Under the pieces are notes generated by a model. The model had not been told where the DNA came from. It worked only from the letters and a program-made list of their open reading frames with translations, and searched no databases. This document shows positions 17,045-27,273 of a stretch of DNA of 64,000 nt, in pieces (positions within the stretch are counted from its first letter, which is position 1; every line of letters begins with the position of its first letter). The position numbers were made by a program, and so were the translations under genes. Origin of the DNA: Allobosea vaviloviae (GTDB lineage: Bacteria; Pseudomonadota; Alphaproteobacteria; Rhizobiales; Beijerinckiaceae); the NCBI RefSeq assembly GCF_001298265.1, contig NZ_LGSZ01000048.1:395652-459651 (forward strand). Direction: 5' to 3'.

Positions 17045-18436
17045 GTGCACAGCCTCATCGTTCAAGCCGCCTTTGCCCCGGCCGCCATTCCCGTTCAGTG
17101 CGTCTCGAAGGCGGGCCTGTCCGAACTGCTGGATGGGCTGGCTCCGCTCGCACGACGCTTCGCGCAGGCGCAGGGTTTTGCAGCGTCACCCGGCCAGCAT
17201 ATCCTGCTGCCGGATGAGGCCGGCGCCATCGCAGCCGTTCTGCTCGGCGTCGAGGCGACTGATGCGCGCCGGCGCGATCCGTTCGCGCCGGGTCGGCTTG
17301 CCGCTCTGCTTCCCGCTGGAGACTATGTGCTGTCTGGCGAGATCGGCGATCCCGGCCTCGCCGCGCTCGGCTGGCTGCTGCAGGGCTATCGCTTCGAGCG
17401 TTACCGCAAGCCCGCTCCCGCCACGGCCCGGCTCGTCCTGCCCGAGGGCATCGACGGCGAGGATCTGACGCGGACAGCGGAATCGGTCGCGCTCGCCCGC
17501 GATCTCGTCAACACGCCCGCAAACGACATGGGGCCTGCCGAGATCGAGGCGGCGATCCGCTCCCTTGCCGCCGAATGCGATGCGACGGCGACCGCGATCG
17601 TCGGCGACGAATTGCTGGCCCGGAATTTCCCGATGATCCATGCGGTCGGCCGCGCTTCGCCGCGCGCCCCGAGGCTGATCGACCTGGTCTGGGGCGATCC
17701 CGCCCATCCGAAGATCACGCTTGTCGGCAAGGGCGTCGCCTTCGACACCGGCGGGCTCGACCTCAAGCCCTCGGCCGGCATGTTGCTGATGAAGAAAGAC
17801 ATGGGCGGGGCGGCGGCGGCGATCGCAGCTGCCCGCATGATCATGCTGGCGAAATTGCCTGTGCGGCTGCGTCTGCTCGTGCCGGCCGTGGAGAATGCGG
17901 TCTCGGGCTCCTCGTTCCGTCCCGGCGATGTGCTCGCCAGCCGCAAGGGCCTGTCCGTCGAGATCGGCAACACCGATGCCGAGGGCCGCCTGATCCTGGC
18001 CGACGCTCTGGCGCTGGCCGACGAGGAGGCGCCGGAACTGCTGATCGACTATGCGACGCTGACGGGCGCCGCCCGCACCGCTCTGGGGCCGGAGCTGCCG
18101 CCCTTCTACACCCATGACGATGGGCTGGCAGCCGAGATCGGCAGGCTCGGCGAGGCGGTCAACGACCCGGTCTGGCGCATGCCGCTCTGGCCGAATTACG
18201 AGCGCATGCTCGACTCCCGGATCGCGGACCTCAACCACGTCTCCGGCGGGAGCTTTGCCGGCTCGGTGACGGCGGCGCTGTTCCTCAACCGCTTCGTCGA
18301 GAAGACCGCCTCCTACGCGCATTTCGACATCTATGCATGGAACCCTTCGGGCAAGCCCGGCCGGCCCGAAGGCGGCGAATGCCAGGCGGCGAGGCTGACC
18401 TACACGCTCGTGAAACAGCTTTATCCGGCGGGTTAA
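17045..18436 (+). CDS. Leucyl aminopeptidase family protein (M17)
   Basis: 463 aa from GTG 17045. The M17 metal and active-site regions are present: VGKGVAFDTGGLDLKPS with the later MKKDMGGAA (Lys and Asp ligands) and the signature NTDAEGRLILADAL with the catalytic Arg. The N-terminal domain (about 1-150) is divergent from PepA. These enzymes remove N-terminal residues from peptides in the cytoplasm with two divalent metals. It shares a short upstream region with the divergent tadD-like gene. Confidence 0.9.
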   Translation: MHSLIVQAAFAPAAIPVQCVSKAGLSELLDGLAPLARRFAQAQGFAASPGQHILLPDEAGAIAAVLLGVEATDARRRDPFAPGRLAALLPAGDYVLSGEIGDPGLAALGWLLQGYRFERYRKPAPATARLVLPEGIDGEDLTRTAESVALARDLVNTPANDMGPAEIEAAIRSLAAECDATATAIVGDELLARNFPMIHAVGRASPRAPRLIDLVWGDPAHPKITLVGKGVAFDTGGLDLKPSAGMLLMKKDMGGAAAAIAAARMIMLAKLPVRLRLLVPAVENAVSGSSFRPGDVLASRKGLSVEIGNTDAEGRLILADALALADEEAPELLIDYATLTGAARTALGPELPPFYTHDDGLAAEIGRLGEAVNDPVWRMPLWPNYERMLDSRIADLNHVSGGSFAGSVTAALFLNRFVEKTASYAHFDIYAWNPSGKPGRPEGGECQAARLTYTLVKQLYPAG

Positions 18437-18517
18437 GCCTGTCGCGAGAAGCCGATTGCGCCTTCGCGCCTGCGGGATAATGATACGGGTCCGTAACGAC
18501 CCGGACCGCGGACGCAC

Positions 18518-18871
18518 ATGCCGTTGGAGATCAAGCCCTCTCAGGCGCTCAGGCTGTGGCGGCAGGTCCATCTCGATCTGGTGCGCGACAGCGATTTCGA
18601 TCTCTCGGCGCGGCAGACGGCGATCCTGCTGACGATCTATCTGGAATTGCCGCCCCATACGGTGCGGGGGCTCGCGGCCCAGCTCGGCGTCACCAAGCCC
18701 GTCATCACCCGCGCACTCGACACCATGGGCAAGCTCGGCCTCGTCACCCGCAAACGCGACGCGTTCGACCGCCGCAACGTCGTCATCCAGCGCACCGTCG
18801 CGGGCGCGCTTGCGGTCGAGCGGCTGGCCGATCTCGTGGTCGAGCGGGCCAAGGAGATGGGCGGAGGGTGA
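18518..18871 (+). CDS. MarR family winged-helix regulator
   Basis: 117 aa, short for a MarR (usually 140-160). The winged-helix core is clear: LSARQTAILLTIYLELPPHTVRGLAAQLGVTKPVITRALDTM (helices 2-3), then the wing LGLVTRKRDAFDRRNVVIQRT with its typical DRR. The C-terminal dimerisation helix is shortened. The ligand and targets are unknown; it is followed at 44 bp by the NlpC/P60 gene. Confidence 0.8.
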   Translation: MPLEIKPSQALRLWRQVHLDLVRDSDFDLSARQTAILLTIYLELPPHTVRGLAAQLGVTKPVITRALDTMGKLGLVTRKRDAFDRRNVVIQRTVAGALAVERLADLVVERAKEMGGG

Positions 18872-18915
18872 CGCAGCCATTTCCAGCAGCCCCGCTGCGA
18901 GGCTAGATTGCCGCC

Positions 18916-19788
18916 ATGACCACGATTCTCGACCGCCGCCTCACCCCCGCCCGTCCCGATCTCGCCGCCCGCCATCTGATGGGGCAGGTCGAGGCAAGGG
19001 CCTTCGCCGATGCCGTGCCGATGCGCGTCGTCGCGCCATCCGCGCCGCTGCGCCGCGAGCCGCGCCCGGATGCTCCTCTCGACACGGAGGCGCTCTGCGG
19101 CGAAGGCGTCGATGTCTATGAGAGCTTCGAGGGCTGGGCCTGGGTTCAGCTGCACGACGACGGCTATGTCGGCTATCTCCCCGACGATGCCCTGCGTGGC
19201 GACGCGCTGAAGCCCACGCACCGCGTCAGCGCGCTGCGGACCTTTGTCTATCCTGGTCCCTCGATGAAGCTGCCGCCACTGGCGGCGCTCTCGCTCGGCG
19301 CGGGCGTCAGCGTGGCGGGCGAAGCGGGCGATTTCGTCGTGCTGTCGGAGTTCGGCCGGTTCACCAGCGGATATGTCTTCGCCGGTCATGTCGCACCGCT
19401 CGACGCGCCCGAGCCCGATTTCGTCACCGTGGCGGAGCGCTTCCTCAACGTGCCCTATCTCTGGGGCGGCAAGACCAGCCTCGGGCTCGACTGCTCGGGC
19501 CTGACGCAGCTTGCGCTGGCCGCGGCCGGCATCGCCTCGCCGCGCGATTCCGACATGCTCGAGGTCGGCATCGGCGAACCCGTCGCCTTCGACGACAGCC
19601 TTCAGGGGTTAAACCGTGGCGATCTCGTCTTCTGGAAGGGCCATGTCGGCATCCTCACCGACCCCGACACCCTGCTCCACGCTACCGCCTATTCGATGAC
19701 GGTGATGCGCGAGCGGCTGCGCACCGCCCGCGATCGCATCCAGGCCAAGAGCTTCGGGGCGATCACCAGCATCCGCCGGATCGCCTGA
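18916..19788 (+). CDS. NlpC/P60 family cell-wall peptidase with SH3-like domains
   Basis: 290 aa. The N-terminal half (about 35-155) has two SH3b-like units of the dipeptidyl-peptidase VI type. The C-terminal NlpC/P60 domain has catalytic Cys in LGLDCSGLTQLAL, His in WKGHVGI and a further His in TLLHA. There is no signal peptide, as in cytosolic murein-peptide recycling enzymes that cleave gamma-D-Glu-diamino acid bonds. Function is inferred from the family. Confidence 0.87.
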   Translation: MTTILDRRLTPARPDLAARHLMGQVEARAFADAVPMRVVAPSAPLRREPRPDAPLDTEALCGEGVDVYESFEGWAWVQLHDDGYVGYLPDDALRGDALKPTHRVSALRTFVYPGPSMKLPPLAALSLGAGVSVAGEAGDFVVLSEFGRFTSGYVFAGHVAPLDAPEPDFVTVAERFLNVPYLWGGKTSLGLDCSGLTQLALAAAGIASPRDSDMLEVGIGEPVAFDDSLQGLNRGDLVFWKGHVGILTDPDTLLHATAYSMTVMRERLRTARDRIQAKSFGAITSIRRIA

Positions 19789-19792
19789 GCGA

Positions 19793-19813
19793 TCTTGGCA
19801 AAGATTGCCAAGA
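19793..19813. promoter_or_regulatory. Palindromic operator upstream of parD (site 1)
   Basis: TCTTGGCAA, AGA spacer, TTGCCAAGA: a perfect 9-bp inverted repeat ending 28 bp before the parD ATG. Antitoxins of this type autorepress from such sites. Confidence 0.75.
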
Positions 19814-19820
19814 TGCTATC

Positions 19821-19832
19821 CTGTCGCGACAG
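19821..19832. promoter_or_regulatory. Palindrome overlapping the parD ribosome-site region (site 2)
   Basis: CTGTCGCGACAG is a perfect 12-bp palindrome that ends inside the AGGAGG ribosome site of parD. It is a likely second operator half or an RNA hairpin that masks the ribosome site. Confidence 0.6.
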
Positions 19833-19841
19833 GAGGCCGAC

Positions 19842-20099
19842 ATGGCGACGATGAACGTATCCCTGCCCGACCGGATGAAGGACTGGGTCGAGACCCAGGC
19901 CAATAGCGGCCGCTACGGCAACGCCAGCGACTATGTCCGCGACCTGATCCGCAGGGACCAGGAACGGCAGGACGCAATTGCCCGTATCCAGCATGCCATC
20001 GATGAAGGCATTCGGAGCGGGGTCAGCACACGCAGCATGGACGAGCTCCTCGACGAGGCGCGTCGGCGCGCCGGTGTGGGCTCGGCCGATGTCGTTTAG
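19842..20099 (+). CDS. parD: Type II antitoxin, ParD family
   Basis: 85 aa. The ribbon-helix-helix N-terminus is MNVSLPDRMKDWVETQ, then GRYGNASDYVRDLIRRDQ, the standard ParD/CC2985 pattern. A charged C-terminal tail (about 45-85) would wrap the toxin. It begins after AGGAGG, and its end overlaps parE by 11 bp. Two palindromes lie directly upstream and suggest autoregulation. Confidence 0.92.
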   Translation: MATMNVSLPDRMKDWVETQANSGRYGNASDYVRDLIRRDQERQDAIARIQHAIDEGIRSGVSTRSMDELLDEARRRAGVGSADVV

Positions 20100-20376
20100 G
20101 CTGACGCCTGCTGCCGATGACGATGTCCTGGCAATCTATGCGCATAGCAAGTCGACATTCGGCGTCCGACAGGCAGAGCGATATTATCAGGAACTGGTCG
20201 CGTGCTTCAGCGTGCTGGCCGATCAGCCACGCATGGCGCGACAGAGACTGGAATTCGACCCACCATTCCGGGCCCATTTCCACGCCAGTCACGTCATTGC
20301 CTATATCGAAGCCGGTCAAGACATCCTGATCTTGCGCGTTTTCCACGCACATCAGGACTGGCCGAACCTGATGTGA
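20089..20376 (+). CDS. parE: Type II toxin, ParE/RelE superfamily
   Basis: 95 aa from ATG 20089, which overlaps the parD end; the frame is open further upstream but only as a shadow. The ParE fold is seen in RLTPAADDDVLAIYAHS, ERYYQELVACF and the C-terminal HVIAYIEAGQDILILRVFH with the conserved Arg-Val-X-His strand. ParE toxins poison gyrase. Full length and intact, so probably an active module. Confidence 0.9.
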   Translation: MSFRLTPAADDDVLAIYAHSKSTFGVRQAERYYQELVACFSVLADQPRMARQRLEFDPPFRAHFHASHVIAYIEAGQDILILRVFHAHQDWPNLM

Positions 20377-20396
20377 GCGGAACTGGGGAGACACCC

Positions 20397-23141
20397 TCAC
20401 CCCAACCCCTTCAACCGATACAATGCCTCCAGCGCCTCGCGCGGCGTCATCTCGTCGAGATCGAGCCCGTCGAGCGCCAGGCGCAGCGGGTCCTCGGCCG
20501 GCAAGGCGGGCGCCGGGGCGGCACGCCTTAGCGGCGCCGCAAACAGCGGCAGGTCGTCGACGAGCGAGGCCACGGGCTTCTCGCGCTCGGTCTTCTCCAG
20601 TTCGCTCAGGATCGAGCGGGCGCGCTCGACCACGGCAGGCGGCAAGCCGGCGAGCTTGGCGACCTGGATGCCGTAGGAGCGATCGGCTGCGCCGGGGACG
20701 ACCTCGTGCAGGAAGATCACCTCGCCATTCCATTCGGTGACGCGCACGGTCGCGTTGGTCACGCGCTCCAGCCGGTCTCCGAGCGCGGTCAGCTCGTGAT
20801 AATGCGTCGCGAACAAGCCCCTGCAGCGGTTGATCTCATGCAGATGCTCGATCGCGGCCCAGGCGATCGAGAGTCCGTCGAAGGTCGCGGTGCCGCGGCC
20901 GATCTCGTCGAGGATGACGAGCGCGCGCGGCCCGGCCTGGTTCAGGATCGCGGCGGTCTCGACCATCTCGACCATGAAGGTCGAGCGCCCGCGCGCGAGA
21001 TCGTCGGCGGCGCCCACCCGCGAGAACAGCCGGTCGACGATGCCGATATGGGCGCTCGCCGCCGGCACGAACGCGCCCATCTGTGCCAGCACCGCGATCA
21101 GCGCGTTCTGGCGCAGGAAGGTCGACTTACCCGCCATGTTGGGGCCGGTGATCAGGCAGATGCGCCCACCCTTACCCCCGGTGCCGGGCGGCGACAGCTC
21201 GGTGTCGTTGGCCACGAAGGGCTTGCCGTCCCGCTTCAGCGCCGTCTCGACGACGGCATGGCGCGCAGCCTTGATGGTGAAGGCGGCGCTGTCGTCGATG
21301 ACGGGCCGGTTCCAGCCTTCGCGACTGGCGAGTTCGGCCAGTCCTGCCGCGACGTCGATCTCGGCCAATGCCGCAGCCGCCTGCTTGATCGGCTCGGCGT
21401 GGCTGAGAACCGCCTCGGTCAGCCCCGCGAAGATGCCGAGTTCGAGCTTCAGCGCGCGGTCGGCGGCCGAGGCGATCTTTGCTTCCAGGCCGCCCAGCTC
21501 GACCGAGGAGAAGCGCATCGCGTCCGACATGGTCTGGCGATGCACGAAGGTCGCCCGCCACGGCTCCTTCAGGAAATCCTCGCCGGTCGCCTGCGGCACC
21601 TCGACGAAATAGCCGAGCATCGAATTGTGCTTGATCCGCAGCGTGCGGCAGCCGGTTTCGGCAGCGTAGCGCGCCTGCAATTGCGCGATGACCTTGCGCG
21701 AATCGACCTGCAGCAGCCGCAGCTCGTCGAGCGCTTCATCATGTCCTTCGCGCACGAAGCGGCCGTCGCGGCGGTTCAGGGGCAATTCCTCGGCGAGCGT
21801 GGCTTCGAGCCGCGCCGGCAGGTCGGGGTCGATCTGCGACAGGGCGCGCGACGCCTTGGCCAGTTCGGCCGGCAGGGCGACGCGGCCGAGCAGCATGCCG
21901 ACGATGGCGCGCGCGGCGCTCAAGCCCGAACCCAGCGCGGCGAGATCGCGCGGCCCGCCGCGGTCGAGCGAGAGCCGCGCCAGCGCACGCGCGATGTCGG
22001 GCACCTTGGCGAGCGCCACCTGCAGGTCCTCGCGCAGGGCGCCGTCCGCGACCAGCGCCTCGACGGCATCATGGCGCTGCGAGATGGCCGCGGGATCGGT
22101 CAGCGGTCCGGCCAGTCGCTCGGCCAGCAGACGTGCGCCGCCCGGCGTCACGGTGCGGTCGATCGCCGCGAGCAGGCTGCCGCCGCGCTCGCCCGACAAC
22201 GTCCGCGTCAGTTCGAGATTGGCGCGGGTCGCCGCGTCGATCAGCATCGTGTCAGAGCCGGTATCGCGCACCGGCGGCGACAGCGGCGGCCTTGCGCCGA
22301 ACTGCGTGCGTTCGACATAGGCCAGCGCCGCGCCGGCCGCCGCGACCTCTGCCCGGCTGAAGCTGCCGAAAGCGTCGAGCGTGGCGACGCCGAAGAACTC
22401 CTTCAGCCGGCGCTCGGCCGAGGCCGCGTCGAGCCCTTCACGCGCCAACGGCGTCACAGGGACCCCGATCTCGCGCCAGAACCCCTTCATCTCAGGATCG
22501 TCATGGATCGCGTCGGGACAGACGATCTCGCGCGGTTCGAGGCGGGCGAATTCGATCGCGAGCCTGTCCCGGGGCGCCTCCATCACGCTGAAGCGGCCGG
22601 TCGAGATGTCGATGGCTGCGATGCCGTAGAGCGCGCTGGCATCGCCGAGCTTGCGCCTGGACACCGCCACGAGCAGGCTGGCGCGCCCGGGTTCGAGCAA
22701 TCGCTCCTCGGTGATCGTGCCAGGCGTGACGAGCCGCACGACGTCGCGCCGGACCACGGATTTCGGGCCGCGCTTCCTGGCCTCGGAGGGATCCTCGATC
22801 TGCTCGCAGACCGCGACGCGGTGTCCAGCCGCGATCAGCCGCTGCAGATAGTCGTCTGCGCGGTCGACCGGCACTCCGCACATCGGAATGTCGTCGCCCT
22901 GGTGCTTGCCGCGCTTGGTCAGCACGATGCCGAGCGTGCGCGAGGCAACCTCGGCATCGGTGAAGAACAGCTCGTAGAAATCGCCCATCCGGTAGAACAG
23001 CAGGCAATCGGGATTGGCGGCTTTGATCTCGACATACTGCGCCATCATCGGCGTGACGCGGCTGGTGTCCTCCCTCGCTGCCGCAGGAGCGGCGGCGGAC
23101 ATGTCGGGCCGGTCGTGGAGAGCTGGATTGACGCTGTGCAT
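20397..23141 (-). CDS. mutS: DNA mismatch repair protein MutS
   Basis: 914 aa, normal for alphaproteobacterial MutS1. The mismatch-binding Phe-X-Glu motif is in [12 protein letters not shown], near residue 55. The ATPase has Walker [11 protein letters not shown], Walker [16 protein letters not shown] and the ATHYHEL region. It recognises mismatches and recruits MutL. The stop lies 20 bp from the parE stop (convergent). Confidence 0.97.
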   Translation of the reverse strand: MHSVNPALHDRPDMSAAAPAAAREDTSRVTPMMAQYVEIKAANPDCLLFYRMGDFYELFFTDAEVASRTLGIVLTKRGKHQGDDIPMCGVPVDRADDYLQRLIAAGHRVAVCEQIEDPSEARKRGPKSVVRRDVVRLVTPGTITEERLLEPGRASLLVAVSRRKLGDASALYGIAAIDISTGRFSVMEAPRDRLAIEFARLEPREIVCPDAIHDDPEMKGFWREIGVPVTPLAREGLDAASAERRLKEFFGVATLDAFGSFSRAEVAAAGAALAYVERTQFGARPPLSPPVRDTGSDTMLIDAATRANLELTRTLSGERGGSLLAAIDRTVTPGGARLLAERLAGPLTDPAAISQRHDAVEALVADGALREDLQVALAKVPDIARALARLSLDRGGPRDLAALGSGLSAARAIVGMLLGRVALPAELAKASRALSQIDPDLPARLEATLAEELPLNRRDGRFVREGHDEALDELRLLQVDSRKVIAQLQARYAAETGCRTLRIKHNSMLGYFVEVPQATGEDFLKEPWRATFVHRQTMSDAMRFSSVELGGLEAKIASAADRALKLELGIFAGLTEAVLSHAEPIKQAAAALAEIDVAAGLAELASREGWNRPVIDDSAAFTIKAARHAVVETALKRDGKPFVANDTELSPPGTGGKGGRICLITGPNMAGKSTFLRQNALIAVLAQMGAFVPAASAHIGIVDRLFSRVGAADDLARGRSTFMVEMVETAAILNQAGPRALVILDEIGRGTATFDGLSIAWAAIEHLHEINRCRGLFATHYHELTALGDRLERVTNATVRVTEWNGEVIFLHEVVPGAADRSYGIQVAKLAGLPPAVVERARSILSELEKTEREKPVASLVDDLPLFAAPLRRAAPAPALPAEDPLRLALDGLDLDEMTPREALEALYRLKGLG

Positions 23142-23329
23142 GGTCCCCCGAGGCTAGCGGTTCGGCCTTGCCTTGGAAACCGCGCCGCCTGCTCAACCCG
23201 CTTCCGACATCGATTTCGATGTGGACCCGCGCGATTGCGGCGAGCGGCCCAGCGAGCTTTATCATTCGTTAGCGGCAGACGCGTAGAGAGGACGGGTTTA
23301 AATCCTCAGCGGCACCGGGCACGTCCAAA

Positions 23330-25165
23330 ATGCTATTGGAATTGACCAGAGGTCTTGGTTACCTGCTCGTCGCCGCAGTCCTTGTGCCGTTCGCGACGCA
23401 GCGGCTGGGCGGGGATCACCGCCTGCGGCAGGTCGTCGTCGGGGTCATCTTCGCGGCCGGCGGCTGCGCCAGCATGCTCGACCCGATCGTCATCGAACCC
23501 GGCCTCCTGCTCGATTTCCGCAACATCGTCGCGGTCCTGGCGGGGCCGCTCGGTGGGCCGATTTCTGCCGTCATCACCATGGTCGCCCTCAGCGCCTTGC
23601 GGCTGCATCTCGGCGGCGCCGCGGCGATGGCGGGCATCGTGGGCATCCTGTTCTGCTCCGTCGTCGGTCTCGCCTATGCGATCTGGCTTCGGCGCAACGG
23701 GCGCGGCGTTTCCGTGGTCGGCCTGATCGGCCTCAGCCTCGTCGCAGCCTGGACGCCTGTCGCACTCATCCTTGCACTGGTGCCGTTTCCTCGCGCCGGG
23801 CCGCTGCTCATGGCATTGTCGGGGCCCGGGACGACGCTCGTCAACGTCCTGGGCGCCTTTCTGGTCGGCTTCGTCATCCGGAGCGACCAACAGCGCATCG
23901 AGGCCCTGCTGCGCCTCGAAGCCTGCACCGCCAACATGCCCGGCGTCCTCTACCAGAAGATTCTGAGACCGGACGGCACGATCCAGCACAAGCTCGCCAA
24001 CTCCAAGATCGAGCAGTTTCTCGATGTGACGCGCGCGGAGGTCGAACGAGACCCCGAGAGCTGGCTGCGATGGCTGCTGCCCGAGGACCGGGAATTCCTG
24101 GAGAAGGCCAATGCACAGGCGGCAGCCGAAAGAAGCCTCAAGCCATGGCGCTTCGAGGGGCGCCATCGCAAGGACGACGGATCGATCATCTGGTTGAGGA
24201 CCGACGCCGCGCCGCGACGCCTGGCGGATGGTTCGATCTGCTGGGACGGAATCATGACGGATGTCACCGCCGAGCGCACGCTTGAGGAAAGGCGGGAGGA
24301 ATTCGACGAGAGGCGCAAGGCGGCCCTCGAGGGGCTTGCCCTTCGCCTCGAGGTCACCGTCGGTCAGGCGCTCCAAGAGGTGGCCTCATCGGTTCACAGC
24401 ATGCATCAGACGGCCACCGAGATGGCCGGCAGCGCCAGCAACACGGCCTTGCGCGCCGGTGAGGTCACCCGCGAGGCGGAGGCCGCCTCACAGCGCGTCG
24501 GCAGCGTGGCAGTCGCGGCCGAGGAGATCGAGGCCTCGATCCGCGAACTGACGCGCCAAACCGCACATGCCGACCAGACCGTGCGTGATGCGGCAAGCTA
24601 TGTCCGCTCGACCCATAGGGACGTCGCCGGACTCGGTGCGGCCGCGGACAAGGTCAGCTCCGTCCTCGATTTCATCGAGGACATCGCATCGCGCACCAAC
24701 CTCCTGGCACTCAACGCGACGATCGAGGCAGCGCGCGCCGGAGCTGCGGGGCGCGGCTTCGCGGTCGTGGCAGGCGAGGTCAAGAACCTGGCCGAGCAGA
24801 CACAGAAGGCGACCCGTGACATCGCGGCGACACTGGAGGACATCCGGCGCGCGGCGGCCGCGGCGTCCGATGCCGTCGCCCATATCGAGGGGACGATGAC
24901 GACGATCGAGAAGACCTCGGGCGCCATCGCCGATGTCGTCAGCCGCCAGGCCGACATTGCGACGACGATCACGACCGACGCCCAGGCGGTCGCTGGCAGC
25001 ACCACCGCCGTGACGGCCAGCGTCGGCTCGGTCAGCAACGAGGCCTCGGTGACCGGCGATGCTGCCCAGCGTGTCCTCGACATCGTCCGCAAGGTCGACG
25101 AGCAGACCGCCGCGCTTGATCGCTATGTGGGCGAGTTCGTCGGCGACGTCAGAAAGCGCCTCTAG
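23330..25165 (+). CDS. Methyl-accepting chemotaxis protein with 5TM-LYT and PAS sensor
   Basis: 611 aa. Residues about 5-185 form a hydrophobic block of five or six helices with the 5TMR-LYT pattern: a GLLxxLDPI-like turn, a [15 protein letters not shown] stretch and an RLHLGG segment. A PAS domain (about 195-315) has [11 protein letters not shown] and [13 protein letters not shown]. The signalling domain (about 340-605) contains the hairpin tip [20 protein letters not shown] and [20 protein letters not shown]. There is no periplasmic ligand domain and no HAMP. It is a paralogue of the next gene. Confidence 0.88.
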   Translation: MLLELTRGLGYLLVAAVLVPFATQRLGGDHRLRQVVVGVIFAAGGCASMLDPIVIEPGLLLDFRNIVAVLAGPLGGPISAVITMVALSALRLHLGGAAAMAGIVGILFCSVVGLAYAIWLRRNGRGVSVVGLIGLSLVAAWTPVALILALVPFPRAGPLLMALSGPGTTLVNVLGAFLVGFVIRSDQQRIEALLRLEACTANMPGVLYQKILRPDGTIQHKLANSKIEQFLDVTRAEVERDPESWLRWLLPEDREFLEKANAQAAAERSLKPWRFEGRHRKDDGSIIWLRTDAAPRRLADGSICWDGIMTDVTAERTLEERREEFDERRKAALEGLALRLEVTVGQALQEVASSVHSMHQTATEMAGSASNTALRAGEVTREAEAASQRVGSVAVAAEEIEASIRELTRQTAHADQTVRDAASYVRSTHRDVAGLGAAADKVSSVLDFIEDIASRTNLLALNATIEAARAGAAGRGFAVVAGEVKNLAEQTQKATRDIAATLEDIRRAAAAASDAVAHIEGTMTTIEKTSGAIADVVSRQADIATTITTDAQAVAGSTTAVTASVGSVSNEASVTGDAAQRVLDIVRKVDEQTAALDRYVGEFVGDVRKRL

Positions 25166-25270
25166 CTGGAGCCTGCTGCGGCGTCTCGAAGCCACCGCGT
25201 CAGCATGCGCTAGACGCATTTCTCTCGGACCAGACCGGCAGCGTTAGCAAGACATTCAGCAATCGTCGTG

Positions 25271-27136
25271 ATGGTTATCGGGTCGTTCGTTGAAGCGGTC
25301 CAGATGTTGTTGCTCGTCAGCCTGATCGAGAACCTGTCATTCATCCTGCTGGCCGCGCTTGCCGTGACGGCAGTGACGCCGCTTCTGGAGCGCTATCCGC
25401 TCGCGCGGCAGCTGCTCATTGGCCTGGTGCTCGCCGCAGCAGGCCTGCTCAGCATGATTAACCCCTTCACGCTGCAGCCCGGCGTCGCCATCAGCTCGCG
25501 CAATGTCGCGGCGCTGCTCGCGGGGCCGTTCGGCGGACCACTGGCAACGGTCATCGTCGCTGCTACGTTGGGTCTCTACCGCTTTTCGGGCGGTGGCGAC
25601 GGCATGATGATGGGCATCGCCGGCATCGGCCTCAGCGCTGTGGCAGGTCTGGCGATACGCTGGCGAATCCACGGCCGTGACCGTCCGTTCGCCAGGCAGG
25701 ATATCGGATGGCTGGCTCTGGCGTCCGGCGCCGTGCTGTTGCCGCCGCTCCTGTTGCTGCCCAGACCCGAACTCATATGGCAAGTGGTTGCCGAGGCGCT
25801 CCTTCCCACGTTTGCCGTCAATACGCTCGGTTCGGTGCTGGCGGCGCTGCTCATGGTGGTCGATGCGGAGCGCCGCGAGACGAGCTACCGATTCAAGGCC
25901 ATGGCCGAGCGCGTGCCGGGAACCCTCTATCAGCGCATTCTTCGACCGGACGGAACTGTCAGCTACCGTTTCGCGTCGTTCAAAATGGGCGATCTGCTCG
26001 GCCTAAAACAAGAGGATGTCGAGCGTGATGCCCGCGTCTGGATCGAGAAGATGATTCCAGAAGACCGGGCCCGGTTCGAACAGGCGTGCAAGACGGGCTT
26101 CGACCAGGACGACAACTGGCGCCTGAAGATACGCTATCACGGCAAGGACGGTGCGATCGTGGCCATGCGCAGCGAGGCGACCATGCGTCGCCTGAATGAC
26201 GGCACGATGATCTGGGACGGCATCCTGTTCGACGCAACCGATGAAAGGACGCTGGAAACACGCCGCGCCGAGATCGAACAGGCGCGCCGGAGTCAGCTCG
26301 ACGAGCTCGCGGGGCAACTCGAGGTCACGGTCGGCAAGGCGCTTCAGGATGTCGGCCGATCGGTCCGCAGCATGCATGAAGCCGCGAGCGCCATGGCCCA
26401 GAGCGCCGACAACACCACGAAACGCGCCATCGCGGCGACGCGCGAGGCCGAGAGCGCCTCGAGCCGCATCGGCAGCGTCGCGGTCGCCGCCGAGGAGATC
26501 GAATCCTCCATCCGCGAACTCACACGACAGACCGAGCATGCGGACCAGGCGGCCCACAAGGCCGCGAGCTATGTCAGGGACACGCAACGCGACGTCGCGG
26601 GGATGACCACGGCTGCCGACAAGGCGAGCGCGGTCCTGGACTTCATCGAGGACATTGCCGCACGCACCAATCTGCTGGCGCTCAACGCCACGATCGAGGC
26701 GGCGCGCGCCGGTGCGGCCGGGCGGGGCTTTGCCGTCGTCGCAGGCGAGGTGAAGAATCTGGCCGAGCAGACACAGAAGGCCACGCGCGACATCGCCGCG
26801 ACGCTCCAGGATATTCGCGGCGCTGCGGCGACGGCATCGGGCGCCGTGGCGTTCATGGACAAGACCATGAGCGACCTCGAGCAGACATCCGGCGTCCTGG
26901 CGCGGGTCGTGAGCCGGCAGGCAGACATCGTGTCCTCCATCGCGTCCGACGCACAGGCCGTCGCCGGCAGCGCCGTCGTCGTCACCAGCAATGTCGGCTC
27001 CGTCGGCGACGAGGCTCGTGTGACGGGCGAGGCGGCGCTGCTGGTCGTCGATGCGGCGCGCACGGTCGAGGAGCAGACCAGCGCGCTCGACCAGTATGTC
27101 GGCGACTTCGTGGCGAGCGTCCGCCGGCGTCTTTAA
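25271..27136 (+). CDS. Methyl-accepting chemotaxis protein, tandem paralogue (5TM-LYT and PAS)
   Basis: 621 aa from ATG 25271; GTG 25268 is directly before it. Same order as the gene 105 bp upstream: 5TM-LYT block (about 15-200, with GPFGGP and [11 protein letters not shown]), PAS (about 215-330), and MCP signalling domain with [20 protein letters not shown]. The C-terminal halves are almost identical between the two, the N-termini clearly diverged. This suggests tandem duplication followed by a change of sensed signal. No cheA or cheW is nearby, so the receptors must feed arrays encoded elsewhere. Confidence 0.87.
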   Translation: MVIGSFVEAVQMLLLVSLIENLSFILLAALAVTAVTPLLERYPLARQLLIGLVLAAAGLLSMINPFTLQPGVAISSRNVAALLAGPFGGPLATVIVAATLGLYRFSGGGDGMMMGIAGIGLSAVAGLAIRWRIHGRDRPFARQDIGWLALASGAVLLPPLLLLPRPELIWQVVAEALLPTFAVNTLGSVLAALLMVVDAERRETSYRFKAMAERVPGTLYQRILRPDGTVSYRFASFKMGDLLGLKQEDVERDARVWIEKMIPEDRARFEQACKTGFDQDDNWRLKIRYHGKDGAIVAMRSEATMRRLNDGTMIWDGILFDATDERTLETRRAEIEQARRSQLDELAGQLEVTVGKALQDVGRSVRSMHEAASAMAQSADNTTKRAIAATREAESASSRIGSVAVAAEEIESSIRELTRQTEHADQAAHKAASYVRDTQRDVAGMTTAADKASAVLDFIEDIAARTNLLALNATIEAARAGAAGRGFAVVAGEVKNLAEQTQKATRDIAATLQDIRGAAATASGAVAFMDKTMSDLEQTSGVLARVVSRQADIVSSIASDAQAVAGSAVVVTSNVGSVGDEARVTGEAALLVVDAARTVEEQTSALDQYVGDFVASVRRRL

Positions 27137-27273
27137 GACCGGCCGGGCCTGGATCGCGGCGGCCATCTCCGACCCATCGGCATGAGCGTTCCCCGCCAGC
27201 GCGGCTTGTGGCCGCGCGGGCGCTTGCCTATGGTCCGCCTCCCCAAGGAAACGCTCACAAAAAGAACAATGCC

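Noticed and set aside
23281..23325. tRNA-like GGGTTTAAATCC stretch upstream of the first chemoreceptor
   Set aside because: Resembles a T-arm, but the loop length is wrong and no acceptor, D or anticodon arm can be built around it.
20706..23345. 879-codon plus-strand frame opposite mutS
   Set aside because: Antisense shadow; mutS is complete on the other strand.
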